Source: Symsagittifera roscoffensis (taxonomy: Eukaryota; Xenacoelomorpha; Acoela; Convolutidae). Taken from it: 64,000 nucleotides of DNA. The stretch lies in contig NC_087062.1 in NCBI RefSeq assembly GCF_963678635.1, forward strand, positions 6,124,193 through 6,188,192. Reading direction: 5' to 3'. This document shows positions 1 through 10,539 of this stretch, piece by piece. A model generated the notes under the pieces. It had not been told where the DNA came from. It made no database searches and saw only the letters and a program-made list of their open reading frames with translations. The translations under genes and the position numbers were made by a program. How positions within the stretch are numbered: the stretch's first letter is position 1; each line of letters opens with the position of its first letter.

Positions 1-362
1 ACGAGCATCCAAACACACAAAATGGAGTCACCAAACTACAAAAGGTGAGAAACTACAATTTAGTGGATACAGCTTCCGACAAGCCCCATAAAGTTGATCT
101 CCTGCTTGAGATCGTGCAGTAACGGACATTGTGCAGTAACGGAACGTCAAGGAAGGAATTATACTTTCAACCGTCACGATGCTTGGTTGGAAAGTCAAAG
201 GTGCTGTTGATACCGGCCAAAGAGTCATAACACGGCGGGGAGTCGTTTTCCTTGACAGTCAGTCCACCACATTTAAAGGATTCTGGGATAGTAAAGAATA
301 GTTCAACTCCTGAATCCCAGCACCCATACAACGAGCTTGAGTGTGTCAAAAATATCGGTAGG

Positions 363-713
363 CTTACGACCTATGGCTCACATGAACGAACTATGGTGCG
401 ATTGCCCATCAACAAATCACAGTTCATCTACGACGAATTCACTCAAAAATGGCTACCCGAAATTGGTCATTCAACACGCAAAGCTTTCCGGCAACTCATT
501 TCCAAAGAAAAGAAGCTACGACAGAATGAAGAAGCCAAGAACCAATATATCGAATTCTTTCGAGAAACGATTGAAATTGGCAATATCGAGAAGGTACTTG
601 TGTTAGATCACTTAAAACCGGTCGAAAATTACTTCATCAAGACTAATCAAGCCGTTTGGAAGTCGGATCGAACAAAAACGAAGTACAAAATTTTTTTCAA
701 CGGACAGCTCTGA
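363..713 (+). pseudogene. Bel/Pao reverse transcriptase, N-terminal remnant
   Basis: An open stretch of about 117 codons runs from the segment before the VRLPI motif to a TGA at 711-713. It corresponds to the region of Bel/Pao pol just before the polymerase fingers, including a spacing like the family's GHM-PV segment (residues reading LDHLKPVENYF). The polymerase continues in a different frame from about 730, so one frameshift separates fingers and palm. Inference of identity is by motif resemblance only. Confidence 0.7.
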
Positions 714-729
714 GTTCAAATAGAAAATC

Positions 730-1065
730 ACTGAACGATTGTCTCCTGGTTGGTCTCAAACACTATCCAGACCAGTTCAACATCCTTGTTCGGTTCCAAT
801 TTTACACAATTGCACTATCTGGTGACATTAAAAAGATCCATAGGCAAAAAGAACGAGACCCTAAGACAGAAATTTACATCAACTCTGCCGGATAAGTACC
901 GAGTGACTCGTGCCATCTACAGCAGAACTTCAAGTAGTTATCACGCCATACGAGTTTTGTCAGAAACCACCGACAAAACAGATGATGAACAGACAAAGCT
1001 AGCAGTTCGCGATTCCTTCTACGTGGATGACCAGATCTGTGGTGCAGATACTGAGGGCGAGCCAT
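730..1065 (+). pseudogene. Bel/Pao reverse transcriptase palm remnant with YVDD box
   Basis: Two frames share this stretch. One gives NDCLLVG and ALSGDIKKIHRQ at about 730-850. Another gives the segment ending in RDSFYVDDQICGADT at about 1000-1050. The YVDD box is the polymerase active-site motif of Bel/Pao elements. At least one frameshift lies between the two parts, so no functional enzyme is encoded. Confidence 0.75.
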
Positions 1066-2289
1066 CAGAATTCGCCAGAATATCACGGACACTCTGATAG
1101 CCTGCTTGTCATTCGGAAGTAGGCAAAGAACAGCAAGGTTGTCATGAATAATATACCCGACAAATTGCTTGAAAACAAAAAATTATTCTTAGCTAAAATT
1201 GAGCATTGCGTCAAAACTCTTGGTCTCAATTGCTATCCAATTTCTGACTGTTTCTAGTACTGGTGGAGGAATAACTTGAAGTCAGTGAAGCCCATTGGCA
1301 TGTCCCATGCCACTACAAATCATATCAATCCAGCCAAAGTCTCGAGTGTTGTTTCTGAAGTAATTCTATTTGCTGCCGAAAAAGCCATAATTGTGGCCAA
1401 GTTCGCCACACTAGGTGACAAGGAAGCCGGATCCTCCGGTAACCAGAACTTGGTGCATTCGAGCCCCAAGAGATGCCCATTGAATTGCGCAGATTTTTGA
1501 CGAGGATCGAACTATTTAGGAAACAATTTTCACGAGAACTCAAGTCAATTCCGGACGCTTGCAAAATGCTAAAAAACAGAACAAAACAGAGTGCAACTCA
1601 TTTTTGACAATTGCATTCAGCATGAGTGTCCAAAGACGATTACGCATTAACCAGGTTCAAAAACATTTTTTTTTTCAAATTTCAAGAAAGATTCCACCCA
1701 CAAAGTAGCCAAGGTTGAGCAAAACTTTTCGGTGCAGAGCGACTTCGTTTTCGGTGCAAAGCGACTCGTTTCGGTGCAAAGCAAAACGAGTGCAAAGCGA
1801 CTTCCAGCTTGCTTCACTGGCTTGCTCCACTGACAGGAAACATCCACATGCCTAATACAAATTTGTTCGCAAAAATCAAGCCGAGTTCACAGGAGCCCTA
1901 ATATGCTCAATTTCGACAGAAAAGTTCAAAGTGGAAAATTCAAAATTTGACCCCAATTAAAAACAGGAACGCCTTTCAACCATGCCAAAAAACATTTCCT
2001 GACAAACAAGATCTAAAGTTCTATCCAGAGTTTTTCAAATGAGAAAAAAATAAGCAAATCACATGGAAATCTCTGGTCAGCTGAAACGTGCTAAAAAGAG
2101 AACAAAGACATAATACAGAATTCCACCTATAAATATTGGAGAGCAGCTCATCACCTCTGCCAAAAAGCATTCGAGCTCCTTCAATAAGTCGCCGGATGAT
2201 GCAAGCAAATTGGGAAGAGTTTTTGGTCCCCTTGGGCTAGTGGCACCTGCAACGATAATTGCGAAGATACTATTCCAAAAACATGAAAC

Positions 2290-2511
2290 GGAGATTTGGA
2301 ATGGGATCGCGAAGTTGGCGCATATATAGCGCACCAATTCCATCATTGGATGGATAGCTTGAGACCAATAGCAGCAGGTGAACTACAAAATTTGCAACGT
2401 TGGTGGTCAGGGCCCTTCTGGTTGCAAACAAATGAAACTTGCATTTCAGCACAACCAGGAGTTCTCGAAGCAAATCAAGAGAAGCACGAGCTCAAACTTC
2501 CATCTGTCTGA
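2290..2511 (+). pseudogene. Bel/Pao RNase H to integrase linker remnant
   Basis: The + frame reads EWDREV, FHHWMDSL and then RWWSGPFWLQTNE. In Bel/Pao polyproteins a W-D segment and a WW-GP-WL block mark the end of the RNase H region before the integrase. The stretch ends at a stop near 2511. It supports one continuous element from the RT remnant upstream to the integrase remnant downstream. Confidence 0.6.
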
Positions 2512-3169
2512 CGAAACCAACTTTGTCTCTCAGGCAGCTCCTGGGAAAACTATACAAGCAGCAAAAGCATCCGAGATCAAATATTTGGATAAACAAAAAG
2601 AGCGGAAAGCTCTTCGAGTTTGAAGGATGGGGATTTTTGTAGAGTTTTACGCAATGGAGCTCTAATCGCGAAATTCGTTCTGAAACTCCTGATGAAGAAC
2701 ACTCACGATCGCAATCAGCATCAAAAGTTAGGGCTGAACCTTCTTTTGCAAGACTTTCAAGAGCAGCAATTTGAAGGAGAAAGGAAACCAATCAGAAACG
2801 GACAAGATTTTAGCCGGAAATCAAGCCTAAGTGTTGTTGGACATCAAGCCGAAGATGGATTGCTAAAAATTGGAGAACGACTTGCAGCAGCTGATTGCCT
2901 AAACAAGAAAGAAAATTGTCAGTTGATCATACCTCCGAACACTCATTTCTCGAGAACTGTGATTTTCTATGGTCACCTTGTTCAAATACACTGTGGATTG
3001 AAAGCCACTGTTGCTTAAATTGGCAGCAGAACTGATCTTACTAGTCAAGACAATGCTCGAGCAATTATAGGCAACTGCATCACTTGCTTCAGATTTCATG
3101 GTCGATCAATGAACCAGCTGATGGAAGACTAACCTAGTGAGAGAGTCAACCCATTTTCACCATTCTCTT

Positions 3170-4080
3170 ACATAGGTATCAACTTAGCAGGGTCAAAGTA
3201 CTACAAGGAAGCTGAACACTTACTCAAGAGGTACACAGTAGTTTTCAATTGCTTTTCTACTAAAGCATTATACTTGGGTTTTTTAAAAGCCTTGATCACT
3301 GAAGAATGCTTGAATGGCTGAAGGTTATCAGGAAGGTTATTGCTCCACGAGGATGCCCCCAGAAGATCGTTTCAATAATATAATGCCAAATGCATCGGAT
3401 CATTTGATGAGCTAATTCAAGTGAAGAGACTTCTACAAAATGGAAACAAGAGAGACAGCCTCCCTGATCACGTTCGAGACTGAGTTATCAATTGGACAAC
3501 TATACCTGCAACCGCTCAAAATTTCGGTGGGCTATGGGAAGCTGCTGTTAAGTCAAGGAAACTGCTATGTCACACAACAATAGTGAATGGGGAAAACTTA
3601 AAATCGATGATATTTATACAGTGCTTTGTCAGATGGAAGCTATACTCGGCTCAACGCCGATCACAACAATGTAGGATAATGCCAAGATACTGTGCCACCA
3701 AAGCATCAATGCTGCTATAGATTTTCAATGTAAATCCCCTTTTTGCTGATCCTACCACAGATGAGCTTGATGAAGATTGAAAATGCCCGGAAAAACGATG
3801 CAACTACTTGCAAAAAATGATCGCAGAATTTTGAGAGAAATGAACTCTGAGTATTTGACCGCTCTGAAACAACCCAAAAAAAACCGAGTAGAAAAACAAA
3901 ACTTGAAAAAAGAGATATTGTATTAATTACTGATGATGATATCCCCCTTCATCATAGCCACTTGGAATCGTGGTAATTGTATATGCTGGAAACGATAGTC
4001 TAGCGAGGTTATTGCAAGTTAAAACAGGGAATGGGAAGCTTAAAACACGGCCAATTTTAAAAATGCAGATTTGCCAATGA
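3170..4080 (+). pseudogene. Bel/Pao integrase core and C-terminal remnant
   Basis: Pieces in + frames match the integrase order. A core start near 3180-3290 includes CFSTKALYLG. A PRGCPQKIVS block is near 3340-3375, then FGGLWEAAVKS near 3520-3555, and the C-terminal RDIVLITDDDIP near 3912-3950. The last part, VKTGNGKLKTRP (about 4015-4055), resembles the end of the family's integrase. Stops such as the TGA at 3481 and frame changes disable it. Confidence 0.75.
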
Positions 4081-4259
4081 AAGGCGATGAAAGTTAGAAT
4101 AATAATTGTATGAAAAAAAACTGATCGAAACAAAACTCAAAAAAATAATTCAAAAACAATTGTCAGTCAACCAACTCATCTTCTTACTTTCACCTTTCAA
4201 CCTATCAACATTTCAAACTCATCCTTTCGACTTTTGAATCTTCTTTTTCTTCATCACAG

Positions 4260-4398
4260 GATCAGGGGCTGCATCCAGCAACTCAAGCCGCCAGAGGAAC
4301 ACCCGACACTCGCAGTTCACCTTCGCCAACTTCCTCCCAGCAATCATACACGACAGTACATCCGCCTTCTTCTTGCAACTTCCGATTTTCATCTCCAT
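4260..4398 (+). CDS. Isolated exon-like island, possible upstream exon of the Rab11-FIP gene
   Basis: A GC-richer island in AT-rich flanks follows a strong pyrimidine tract ending in CATCACAG (AG at 4258-4259). It ends at a usable donor, CCAT|GTGAAA. In phase 0 the + frame is open for 46 codons and reads a Ser/Pro/Thr-rich segment (SSPSPTSSQQSYTTVH), the style seen in the middle of the FIP3/4-like gene. It would leave phase 1. That phase fits the open frame at 14785 only if the AG at 14783-14784 were used instead of the better one at 14761-14762. A - strand frame is also open here, so strand is not certain. No homology is recognised. Confidence 0.35.
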
Positions 4399-4499
4399 GT
4401 GAAAAATATAAAGATTGATCAAAAATCAACGGAAGCAGCAATTTTGTAAACGAAACTTAAAGCGCTTGTTAAATTTCTCAAAATTTTTTTATTCCTTTT

Positions 4500-6739
4500 A
4501 ATCGCAACTTGTAGAAACTAAATAAACAATAATTAAATTTTTGTACAGTGCAGTCGCTTTCCTGCTACCGAGAAGTGTTCATTGCTAGCAATATTTTAAC
4601 ATGCCTGAAAATCATTATGGAAACTTGTGAATTATAATATTTTTGCACAAAGAAATATAATAAACTGTGAAATCGAACGTTTTCGGTACAATGTTCAATG
4701 TCAGTTTAAAAAAATGTTCAGATAAAGAAGATTTACAGACGTTGAAACATCAACAAAGTCAATTAAATGATTCCAAAAAAAATTGGTCCCATACTCAAAT
4801 CAAATTTAAGCGTTATTGCAAAAGAATTACGTTTATTTTACGTTTTCTTCAACTACTGAAATTTTTCAATCTCGATTAGGGTTTCTTCCTTTTATTTTTA
4901 TGATTTCACGTTTTGATTATTTTTTCTATTTTTTCAGCCAAAACTAGTTTTGGACTGAATTGTAAAGATCAGTTCCCTAATCCTGAACTCAACCCGCGTG
5001 GCCACTCTTGACCTGTTCTGTAATGTGCAGCGCTATCAAAAGCTAGGAATTGCTTTGCGTAGTTTGACTTATCTATTATCTCCCAACTGACTTGTTTCGT
5101 TATTTCGATATATCCGTTTTGACGAAAATAGGTATCGGAAAAGTGTTAAAAATATCGTAACAAGAATATCACAATAACGAAGATACTCTTTCCAAAACAT
5201 CGGTTTGGACTACAATTATCGGTTTTTTCTCCGAATCACTTTAACAAAAATAAGTCCCTTAAAGAATTCAGATCAAAGTAAGTTTCCTGTTTCGGCAACA
5301 ATTGCATAACTACAACACAATTTTTACCTTATTAAATAAATTCGTTCAGCACTAGGCTATGCAAGTCGAGAAATGGAATGTATCTGCAGAACTAATCAAA
5401 TATTATGAAAAATTACCCATAGAAGACTACGTTTTTGGGTTCGCAAAAGGTTCATCGCAAAAAAAAACGCATTCTTATTCAAGAAGACGTTTCTTACACG
5501 ATGCGCTGGAGTCAAACTACTTTGAAATCAGTTTTACTCAAACATCAATTTGTCAAATACATTTTACTCAATAATGAAATGTTTGCGCCTGATTCTCACA
5601 ATCAGTATGAAAATCCAAATATATTTAAAAAAAGAGTTTTATTTCAGATAATAGTATGAAAAGCACAACTTAATATGTAAAATATCGTACCATTTCAAAC
5701 TTCCATTGGTAACAGTACCGTTTTTTATCAGGGTGACCTATTTCAAACAAAATGTGGTGTACAAAACGTTTTTTCAAAGATTTTTACATATGCAAGCAAG
5801 AACATTTTTTATACAAAATTGATTTAACTGTTCTTGTAGATCAATCACGGGGCGGTTAAACAAAAACCTCGCAAGTTGCGATTTCTCCTCCACCTTAAAA
5901 AACTTGACTTTATATCACGCAGTGAAAGTAGCATCTAATATACACACGAATAGTCGTTCAATGGTCCATAATAAGCCAATTTTTTAGCAATTTTGTCGAT
6001 ATTTTAGGACTAAGTTGTAACGTTTAGCGTTTGAACTCAAAGAGTTAGATGAAAAAAATTGTTGAACACTTTTAGTAAATCGCTGAAATTGATCTGTATA
6101 AGAAAAATAATAATATATTTTCCGTAATTCTCTTCAAAAGGTCGGAACAAAAATCACTTTAAGTGTATAAGTCATTTTCTTCTTCAAAAATCGGAACATC
6201 AGAAGATCGAAAAAAAATTCTTTATTTTTCGGCGATGAAAAATTGTTTGTTGATTCAATCTAGACATCACAAGAAATCAACCGTTTCTCTAAAAACTTAT
6301 TTTTGCTTTTTTTTGACATTGCTTTTAGTAGGTTTTTATGAGACATTTCTGTAAATTTAGTTAGGTTGTCAGTTGATTACTTTCAGCTGCAGTTCGAGTA
6401 GAAAAGTGTTACGGTGTAGTGGGCAGGTACCAATGTTACCCATGCTAACGAGCTGTGCTTTGAACAAAACGATTTCTTCGGCTCAATTTACCAATGATAT
6501 TTTGAGTTCGCGGAATTTGAATAGCATGAGTTTATCAATATTTTGAATTCAACTACAAAAGGGACACATTTCTAATTTTGACGCGGATGATTTTCAAATC
6601 AGGTTTCACAAATGATTCAAAACTATTTGTTAATAGTTCGAGTTAACTGCTATAAATTTTGCAAAAACTAAAACTGCATCATTGCGCATTCATTCTTGCG
6701 TATGCAAAAACGTTCACGTTACATGGGTCAATTTAATCA
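4500..6739. other. Non-coding AT-rich stretch, no gene seen
   Basis: Only short chance reading frames are present, with no splice-framed coding segment and no recognised domain. Fragments ending in GGTCGGAACA (about 6139-6150) resemble the ends of the repeat family found at 8.6-9.9 kb. Otherwise I see nothing in it. Confidence 0.5.
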
Positions 6740-6747
6740 GTTTATGG

Positions 6748-7681
6748 TAGGCCTCCCGATTATTGTATTGCAGTACTATTGCATGGTCTCAATAAATTAT
6801 TGTCAGATTATTCAATGAACAATAAATTATTGCAATTGCTCTTATTTCAGCTGCAATAATTTATTTATTGCAATTATTGGTGGCTATTTTTTCGCTCAAA
6901 TAATGTGTTTTGAAGAACATATTTTTCACAAAAGCTTGTCAACTGTAAACTTATTCCATAAATCTCTATTTACGAAAAGAAAAGTTATACTTTCAACCCG
7001 TAGAGGGGTCATGCTTTTCCGACAGTCCGAAAGAGTCAGTTTTGCTCGGCTGAAAAGACGTTCTGCTTTATTGGACGTCGGTGGGATCCAATTCAAGTCT
7101 TTGTAATGGATATTTAGTGAGTTTTCGGGAAAGTGAAGTTCTCGGTTTTCCATGATCACCCATTCCAGCCAAGCGAAGATGTTTTTTGCTTTATTGCTAA
7201 TAATTGTTTCCACTCCGCTAGAAACTTCGGTTCGCCAAGTCGGGTGCGAGGAGTTAATATGGTTTTTCAAATTTGAGAACCCAGATCCTTTGGTTTGCTT
7301 TCTTATTCTTCCACATTTGCATTTGAAACGATCTTCCCCGATGCTTGTGAAGTAGAAGTCAATAACTGATTTGTTCATAGCTGGATGCTTTAAACGTGTT
7401 ACACACGGCAAGAGAAGTATTGTGTTTGCTAACTTTTGCACGCTTGCACCGGATTGGCTCACCAAAGTTCCATAAATAATTCACTAGCCGTTGTTGGCTC
7501 GTCTTTATTTCTGAGAAATAGTGGTTATAATTTCTGCCAGTTATTTTTGTTGCAGCAATAAATAATTGCAATTGTTATTGTCAAAACAATCAATTATTGC
7601 AACTGTTCAGCTCAATAAATAAATAATTGCAAGTGGTTTATTGCAATAATTTTTGGGGCAATAAATAATTCGGGAGGCCTG
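6748..7681 (-). mobile_element. Internally deleted hAT-family DNA transposon (~934 bp)
   Basis: The element begins TAGGCCTCCCG and ends CGGGAGGCCTG, which are perfect 10-bp inverted termini (first and last base differ). It is flanked by an exact 8-bp target-site duplication, GTTTATGG (6740-6747 and 7682-7689). Eight-bp duplications and 5'-YARNG-type ends are hAT hallmarks. Subterminal regions are packed with ATTGCAATAA-like direct and inverted motifs, as expected of transposase-binding sites. The interior carries one - strand reading frame (6926-7465) joining N- and C-terminal transposase parts. The sequence between them, about 400 residues in autonomous hATs, is missing. Confidence 0.9.
6926..7465 (-). 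pseudogene. hAT transposase remnant: BED finger fused to C-terminal dimerisation domain
   Basis: The - strand frame of 179 codons contains a BED-type zinc finger: FKCKCGR, then SNLKNHINSSHP with the second ligand pair as H-x5-H. Further on is a hAT dimerisation signature, PPTSNKAERLFSRAKL, then MTPLRVESITFLFVNRDLW. In full hAT transposases these lie at opposite ends of a ~600-residue protein, with the DDE/RNase H-like core between them. Here the core is absent, so it cannot catalyse transposition. The frame is nevertheless open throughout, so a short DNA-binding and dimerising product is possible. The first part, up to about residue 30, may not be the original start. Confidence 0.8.
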
Positions 7682-7690
7682 GTTTATGGT

Positions 7691-8560
7691 CCTTACAAGT
7701 TCAATGAACCAACTAATTTTGACAAAAATAAACATCGAAAAGCGGTTTAAATCGACATAACTTGATATATAATTTTTTCAGTTTAGGGGCCTGAAAAACT
7801 CTTAATCGATATCAATGAATGGGATCTGCTTAACACAATCCCTCCCCCTATAAAGTAGATCCAATGAATGTTTTTAGCCACCAAATTTCACGCAATAGTG
7901 AACGAAATTGATTCAAACTAAGTTTATTGCTATCAAAATCTATATTAAAAAGCATCTCAACTGATCAATTTTAGTGTCTAAAAGTTCATTTCAGCGCTAT
8001 TCGATCAAGCTAAGCCACCTGGATTTGGACAAAGTGCGTCGGAAAGATTTAATGAAAAAATACCAATGCTCGTATCAGGGCAAAACCTTCATAAAATACC
8101 AATTACCACTTCTTGAGTAGCTTTTAGTACATGAAACTTTGATACTTTGCTTATTTTTCGCCACAAGTGGCCATTCGCAATTTTCACGTGTTATAATTTG
8201 AGTCGTGTAGGAACCAATTTGAAGATTTAATTTGCCTCTTATCTGTTTGAAAATTTTTTGCGACGCTTAAAATTTTGCGCTTGCGCTTTCAATTTATCAT
8301 CAACATCAAAATCCTTAAAGCACGCATAAAATGATCCAGAGTATGATAAAATTGACAGTATTATAATCCCAGATTTGCAAAATTTCATCGCAGGTAGAAT
8401 TTTTCATATTTCAGGAATCAATTGATTCACTTTTTCATAAAGGCATGAAATTTTTTTTTATATGAAAAATCAATGTTTTTATCGGCAAAATTGGTTTGAA
8501 AAAACAACCTTGAACGTAAATGTTCCATTTTTCTTCAAAGGCTTTTAAAGAACTATCAAT
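7691..8560. other. Non-coding stretch with a partial repeat
   Basis: No gene is seen. Around 8068-8120 a piece reading CTCGTATCAGGGC resembles the head of the repeat copies starting at about 8588 and 9328. Confidence 0.4.
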
Positions 8561-8587
8561 AACTCAGCATTTTAGATAGCAAATATG

Positions 8588-9102
8588 AACAAGACTGCTC
8601 GTATCAGGGCGAAGACTTGAATGTTCCGACTGCCTTTTGAGGTTTATGGAGCAGTGGTAACAAGAAAATTAAATGTAAAAAAATAAAATAAAAAAAAATT
8701 CTAAAATTTGAAATTTTTATGAAATCATCCCCCCACATGCCATATAAAGAGCAAAAGAGTAGATTTCACTCTTTGTTACAAATCAATTATGGCAAATAAG
8801 CTTCTTTCAAACAATTAGGAACAATTTCTAAGACGGATTAAATCTTCGCTTACGCGTTAATAGCGCGAGCGAAATAAATCGCGCGTTAATTGTCCCAAAT
8901 GGGCCACAATGGAAATTTTTAAACCCCCATAACTTTAGGAAAAGTGAGGAATCGCCCATAACTCAGGACAACAATACCTTTCGAATAATAAAAAAAATTC
9001 CATCAAAAATGGCTAGTTAAAAAGTCGAAATTTGTCTGGAGAAAAAAAAACCCACCCCGAGCACAAATATTCCAATACTTTCGTATCGAAAGTCGGAACA
9101 AA
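8588..9102 (+). repeat. Interspersed repeat family Y, copy 1
   Basis: The head reads AAGACTGCTCGTATCAGGGC and is followed by TGTTCCGACT. The end reads AGTCGGAACA, the exact reverse complement of that ten-mer, giving inverted termini about 470 bp apart. Inside are the landmark GCGTTAATAGCGCG...CGCGCGTTAA (about 8853-8890) and a terminal hairpin, ACTTTCG-TAT-CGAAAGT. It shares all of these with copies at 9328, 51650 and 62680. No coding capacity is seen, so it is probably a MITE-like element. No clear target duplication is visible. Confidence 0.7.
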
Positions 9103-9327
9103 AAAACATTAAACTGATAACAACTGGTTTGATCGAAACCTGGAATTTTTCAATGTACCCCAAGTTTTCAAACCTGAATTTAGCATTAAAAAATTTGAAA
9201 TGGAATTGAGATCTGGTTTTGAGCTCAATATTTTTGGACTAAAAAGCTTGACTATTGTAATAATTAACGCATCATTTTTTTCAATTTTAAGCGATTTTTT
9301 TGAAACAATCAATCTCTGATATATAAA

Positions 9328-9865
9328 ACAAGACTGCTCATAATAGGGCGAAGCCCTGATATTTCCGACTGCCTTTTAAGGTTTATGGAGCAGTAGTATT
9401 AAAAAAATTAAATGTAATAAAATATGATGAAGATTTTTTTTCTCCAAAATTTGACATTTGTTGTGAAAATCATCCCCCTACACGCCATGTAAACTACAAA
9501 CGGATAAATTTTGCTCCTTTTAACAAATCAATTTTGACAAATAAGCTTCTTTCAACCAATTTGGAACGATTTCTATGACGGATTAAACATCCGCTTAAGC
9601 GTTAATAGCGCGAAAAATATCGCGCGTTAATTGTCCCAAATTGGCCAAAATGGCAATCTTTAAACCCCCGTAACTTTATGAAAAAAAATCACAGGTAAAA
9701 TGTTTTTTTTTTCAAATTTGAGCTCGGGACAATAATACTTTTCGAATGATATAAAAAATCCCGTCAAAAATGGCTAGATTAAAAGTCGAATTTTGTCTGA
9801 AGAAAAAAACCCACCCCGAGCATAATTATTCCGTTATTTTTGTAGCGAAAGTCGGAACAATAAGA
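9328..9865 (+). repeat. Interspersed repeat family Y, copy 2
   Basis: Same order of landmarks as the copy at 8588: AAGACTGCTC head, TTCCGACTGCC, TTAATAGCGCG/CGCGCGTTAA, and a terminal AAAGTCGGAACAA. It is diverged by many substitutions and small indels. It lies in direct orientation about 740 bp from copy 1. Confidence 0.7.
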
Positions 9866-9872
9866 AATATGA

Positions 9873-10530
9873 CACTCAGAGACAAAGCTGTGCTTCGCTA
9901 ACAAAAGCGAGAGGACCACAAAAAACAGCTTTATTAGATGAAATGAGAAAAAGAAGAATTAAGCCTGGAATTAGAAAAACTTTGCTACGTATTGGCTTTG
10001 AACCTGCGGCCTCGAGAATTAGAGTCTCACACCCTGCCCTCATGGCATAGAACGCTTATCATTCGGCAAACAAGAGTCACAAATAAAGCAGCTATTTAAG
10101 CTAATAAGTTGCCAATGCGATGTAGCAAAAGTGGCAGCAAGTACAAATATTCACAATTTTGCAAGTAAAAATATGGAATATAACAAGCTGAAGGCATATA
10201 AACCAACTTTGCATGTAATTAACTGGAAATTATAAGGCCACTTTATGTATAAAATGTGCATTTCGAAAAATTGCGAGATATATTGAGCTAGAAAATTTCT
10301 GAAACTAATTAAGACCATTTATCCACGAGGCAAAGGACGAACATACGAGCTGTACAGCTCATCACCGCGAATCGCCGTTGTGCCCCTGATTAACTCATAA
10401 TTAATCGAATGTCCAAGCACGTGCTATCAAAAATTCGTATAGGTGCAACAAAAGTTTTACCAAAAATTGCGACCAAAATTAGAAAAAAATCGTGCTATTA
10501 CAATTACGCTCACTAAAGCTCGCATGTGTG
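9873..10530 (-). repeat. tRNA-derived SINE-like repeat family X, copy 1
   Basis: It aligns over about 600 bp with 50375-51030 and 61406-62060. On the - strand about 9990-10065 resembles a tRNA head: a TGCCATGAGGGC A-box-like segment and a B box read as GGTTCAAAGCC. The piece at 10309-10395 is replaced relative to the other copies by a sequence that also occurs, reversed, at 40330-40410, so the copy is composite. It is non-coding. Confidence 0.6.
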
Positions 10531-10539
10531 AAAAACAGT

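Larger units (their letters stand above)
252..4080 (+). mobile_element. Decayed Bel/Pao-type LTR retrotransposon body (RT, RNase H, integrase remnants)
   Basis: Broken coding segments in shifting + frames follow the Bel/Pao pol order. About 363-713 is the start of the reverse transcriptase with a VRLPI-type motif. About 730-850 holds NDCLLVG and the conserved SGDIKK block. About 900-1065 ends in the catalytic FYVDDQ. About 2290-2450 has WDREV and WWSGPFWL, typical of the RNase H to integrase transition. About 3180-3290 is an integrase core start (STKALYLG). About 3490-3570 contains FGGLWEAAVKS. About 3912-4075 contains RDIVLITDDDIP followed by the VKTGNGK tail. Many frameshifts and stops separate the blocks, so it is dead. 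I see no flanking LTR pair, and gag and protease are not recognisable. Family assignment rests on motif order and is fairly sure; exact ends are not. Confidence 0.85.

Noticed and set aside
4219-4422. A 67-codon - strand frame over the 4.3-kb island
   Set aside because: The + strand has the strong acceptor and usable donor, while the - strand offers no clear splice sites. The strand remains uncertain, so it is not annotated separately.
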